Shown piece after piece: positions 62,916 through 64,000 of a DNA stretch of 64,000 nucleotides (its first letter is position 1; every line of letters begins with the position of its first letter). Made by a program: the position numbers and the translations under genes. The stretch comes from Thalassospiraceae bacterium LMO-SO8 (lineage in GTDB: Bacteria; Pseudomonadota; Alphaproteobacteria; Rhodospirillales; Casp-alpha2). A model generated the notes under the pieces. It made no database searches, was not told the origin of the DNA, and saw only the letters and a list, made by a program, of their open reading frames with translations. The DNA lies in assembly GCA_031655335.1 (NCBI GenBank), contig CP134226.1:992001-1056000 (forward strand), given 5' to 3'.

Positions 62916-63830
62916 CTATTCGTGGGACCCGCTGCCCGCCTGCGTCTTGGCGGCGCCGGTGACCGGCGCGATGCTGGAGCGCGCGAAGTATTCGGTGATG
63001 AGGTCGCCCATCACGTCGGCGGCCGCGTTGTTGCGCTTGCCTGCGCGGTAGAGCACCAGATCGACGCCTTGCAGGGCCGGGAAGCTTTCCGCGGCGCCGA
63101 GCACCCGCATGCCCGGCATGACCGAGCTTTTGGCCACGACGCTGACCGCGCTGCCGCTGAGCACCGCCGCCTGCAGGCCGCTGATCCCGGCGCTGACGAA
63201 GGCGATCTTCCATTTCCGCCCCATGGTCGCGAGGCCCGCGAGCGCAAGGTCGCGGAACACGTTGCCGGGCGGCAGGACCGCGAGCGGCACCGGGTTGTTG
63301 TTGTGCAGGGAACGGGTTTCCCCCGTCACCCAGACCAGCGGTTCGCGGGCGACCACGTCGCCTTCGTCGAAGGCCCGCATGTCGGTGACCAGGGCGAGGT
63401 CGATCTCGCCGCGCTTGAGCTGGGTGACCAGCGGGCTCGACAGCAGGGTGCGCAGTTCGACCTCGATGTCGGGAAAGGCGTTGGAGAAGCTGGACAGGAT
63501 CGGCGGCAGCAGATAGGCGGCGTACAGGTCGGGCACGCCCAGCACCACCTTGCCGCTGAGCTTGGGCGCGGTCAGGCGCACCTTGACCTCTTCCTGCAGG
63601 TTCATGATCGTGCGCGCATAGCCGAGCAGAAGCTCCCCATCCGGGGTCAGCACCAGCTTGCGGTTGACCGTGGTGAACAGCTTGGCATGCACCGTTTCCT
63701 CGAGCCGCCGCATCTGTAGGCTGACGGCCGGCTGGGTGCGCCCGAGCCGGCGCGCCGTTTCCGACACGCTGCCCGTTTCCACCAGCAAAATGAACGCCTG
63801 CAACAGGCGCAGATCCAAGGGCTGCTTCAT
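62916..63830 (-). CDS. LysR-family transcriptional regulator
   Basis: 304 residues. The N-terminal HTH has LQAFILLVETGSVSETARRL and GRTQPAVSLQMRRLEETV, followed by a two-lobed effector domain (GKVVLGVPDLYAAYLLPPIL). It diverges from the truncated gene at 63957, which it most likely controls. The effector is unknown; if the target is a solute-binding protein it may be the transported compound. Confidence 0.93.
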   Translation of the reverse strand: MKQPLDLRLLQAFILLVETGSVSETARRLGRTQPAVSLQMRRLEETVHAKLFTTVNRKLVLTPDGELLLGYARTIMNLQEEVKVRLTAPKLSGKVVLGVPDLYAAYLLPPILSSFSNAFPDIEVELRTLLSSPLVTQLKRGEIDLALVTDMRAFDEGDVVAREPLVWVTGETRSLHNNNPVPLAVLPPGNVFRDLALAGLATMGRKWKIAFVSAGISGLQAAVLSGSAVSVVAKSSVMPGMRVLGAAESFPALQGVDLVLYRAGKRNNAAADVMGDLITEYFARSSIAPVTGAAKTQAGSGSHE

Positions 63831-63956
63831 GATCTGGGCATTAAATATATTTATGGAAATTATTTAAAGAATAAATTTTGTAAATTGTGCACTGCACCCT
63901 AACGTCTTCGTTGCGTCATACAAGCCGGGACATTCCCGCCACAACAGGAGATCGTC
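63831..63956. promoter_or_regulatory. divergent promoter region with LysR-type site
   Basis: A very AT-rich stretch between the LysR gene and the divergent gene. TAAATATATTTA (63842-63853) is a perfect 12-base palindrome, and several T-N11-A arrangements occur, as expected for a LysR box close to the regulator's own start. Confidence 0.45.
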
Positions 63957-64000
63957 ATGTCAGGCACCACACGCCGGAAATTCATTCACGCCGCCCTTGC
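63957..64000 (+). CDS. start of an exported protein, cut by the window edge
   Basis: Only the first 14 codons are present: a start after CAGGAG, then TTRRKFIHAAL. Two arginines followed by Lys-Phe-Ile suit a twin-arginine signal peptide of a solute-binding protein, for example of a TRAP or ABC transporter. The short length allows no firmer call. Confidence 0.45.
   Translation, partial: MSGTTRRKFIHAAL

Overview
The window reads as chromosomal DNA of a high-GC (about two thirds G+C by eye) alphaproteobacterium, most likely a member of or near the Rhodospirillales. The evidence is the gene order greA, carB, carA, yqeY, dnaG, rpoD, tRNA(CAT), a nap operon of the E-D-A-B-C type, glutathione-dependent formaldehyde oxidation genes, and multi-domain PAS/MCP signalling proteins. 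Taxonomy is inferred from protein character and gene order; no search was run.

Region 1 (1-3.2 kb): the end of an AraC-type regulator, two paralogous Nif11-type leader-peptide genes that look like RiPP precursors without a modifying enzyme nearby, about 650 bases with no supported gene, a SpoIIAA-like protein and a LuxR-type response regulator. Region 2 (3.3-17.2 kb) is a sensory block, almost all on the minus strand: a PDC-type sensor with a methyl-accepting chemotaxis protein (MCP), a second MCP sharing an ~860-base near-identical 3' half, a giant hybrid histidine kinase with about ten PAS and two GAF domains, a GGDEF/EAL protein, a coiled-coil protein and a single-domain response regulator. 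This block carries about 15 frame breaks, all explicable as 1-2 base deletions. I see none in the recognisable genes of the other ~48 kb. A palindrome related to CATACCTAAGTATG recurs at its promoters.

Region 3 (17.2-25.8 kb): a redoxin, serA, then napEDABC behind a perfect FNR-type site, an SDR, and a tandem pair of Cu/Zn superoxide dismutase genes whose first copy has lost copper ligands. Region 4 (25.8-40.7 kb) is accessory metabolism: SDR, cupin, ArsR with permease, Fe(II)/2-oxoglutarate oxygenases, glutathione transferases, CBS protein, fungal-type cytosine deaminase, a GNAT/C39-peptidase plus RLAN/ATP-grasp pair, MsrB, and an acyl-CoA dehydrogenase with a CoA-transferase.

Region 5 (40.8-50.6 kb): a 1113-residue RTX/cadherin-like secreted protein, an unannotated 35-residue membrane peptide gene, the formaldehyde pathway (adhC, TPR protein, MaoC-like protein, fghA), tRNA-Gly(CCC), and a radical SAM/metallophosphoesterase-like pair. 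Region 6 (50.6-64 kb): greA and the carbamoyl-phosphate synthase operon, in which a lower-GC foreign-looking gene with one C-terminal membrane segment sits between carA and carB. Then come yqeY, dnaG, rpoD, a tRNA, a cytochrome c/EF-hand pair and a LysR regulator divergent from a truncated gene at the window edge.

The strongest candidates for something undescribed are the orphan Nif11 precursor pair, the foreign gene inside carAB, the GNAT-C39/RLAN-ATP-grasp pair, the radical SAM/degenerate phosphoesterase pair and the 35-residue peptide gene.
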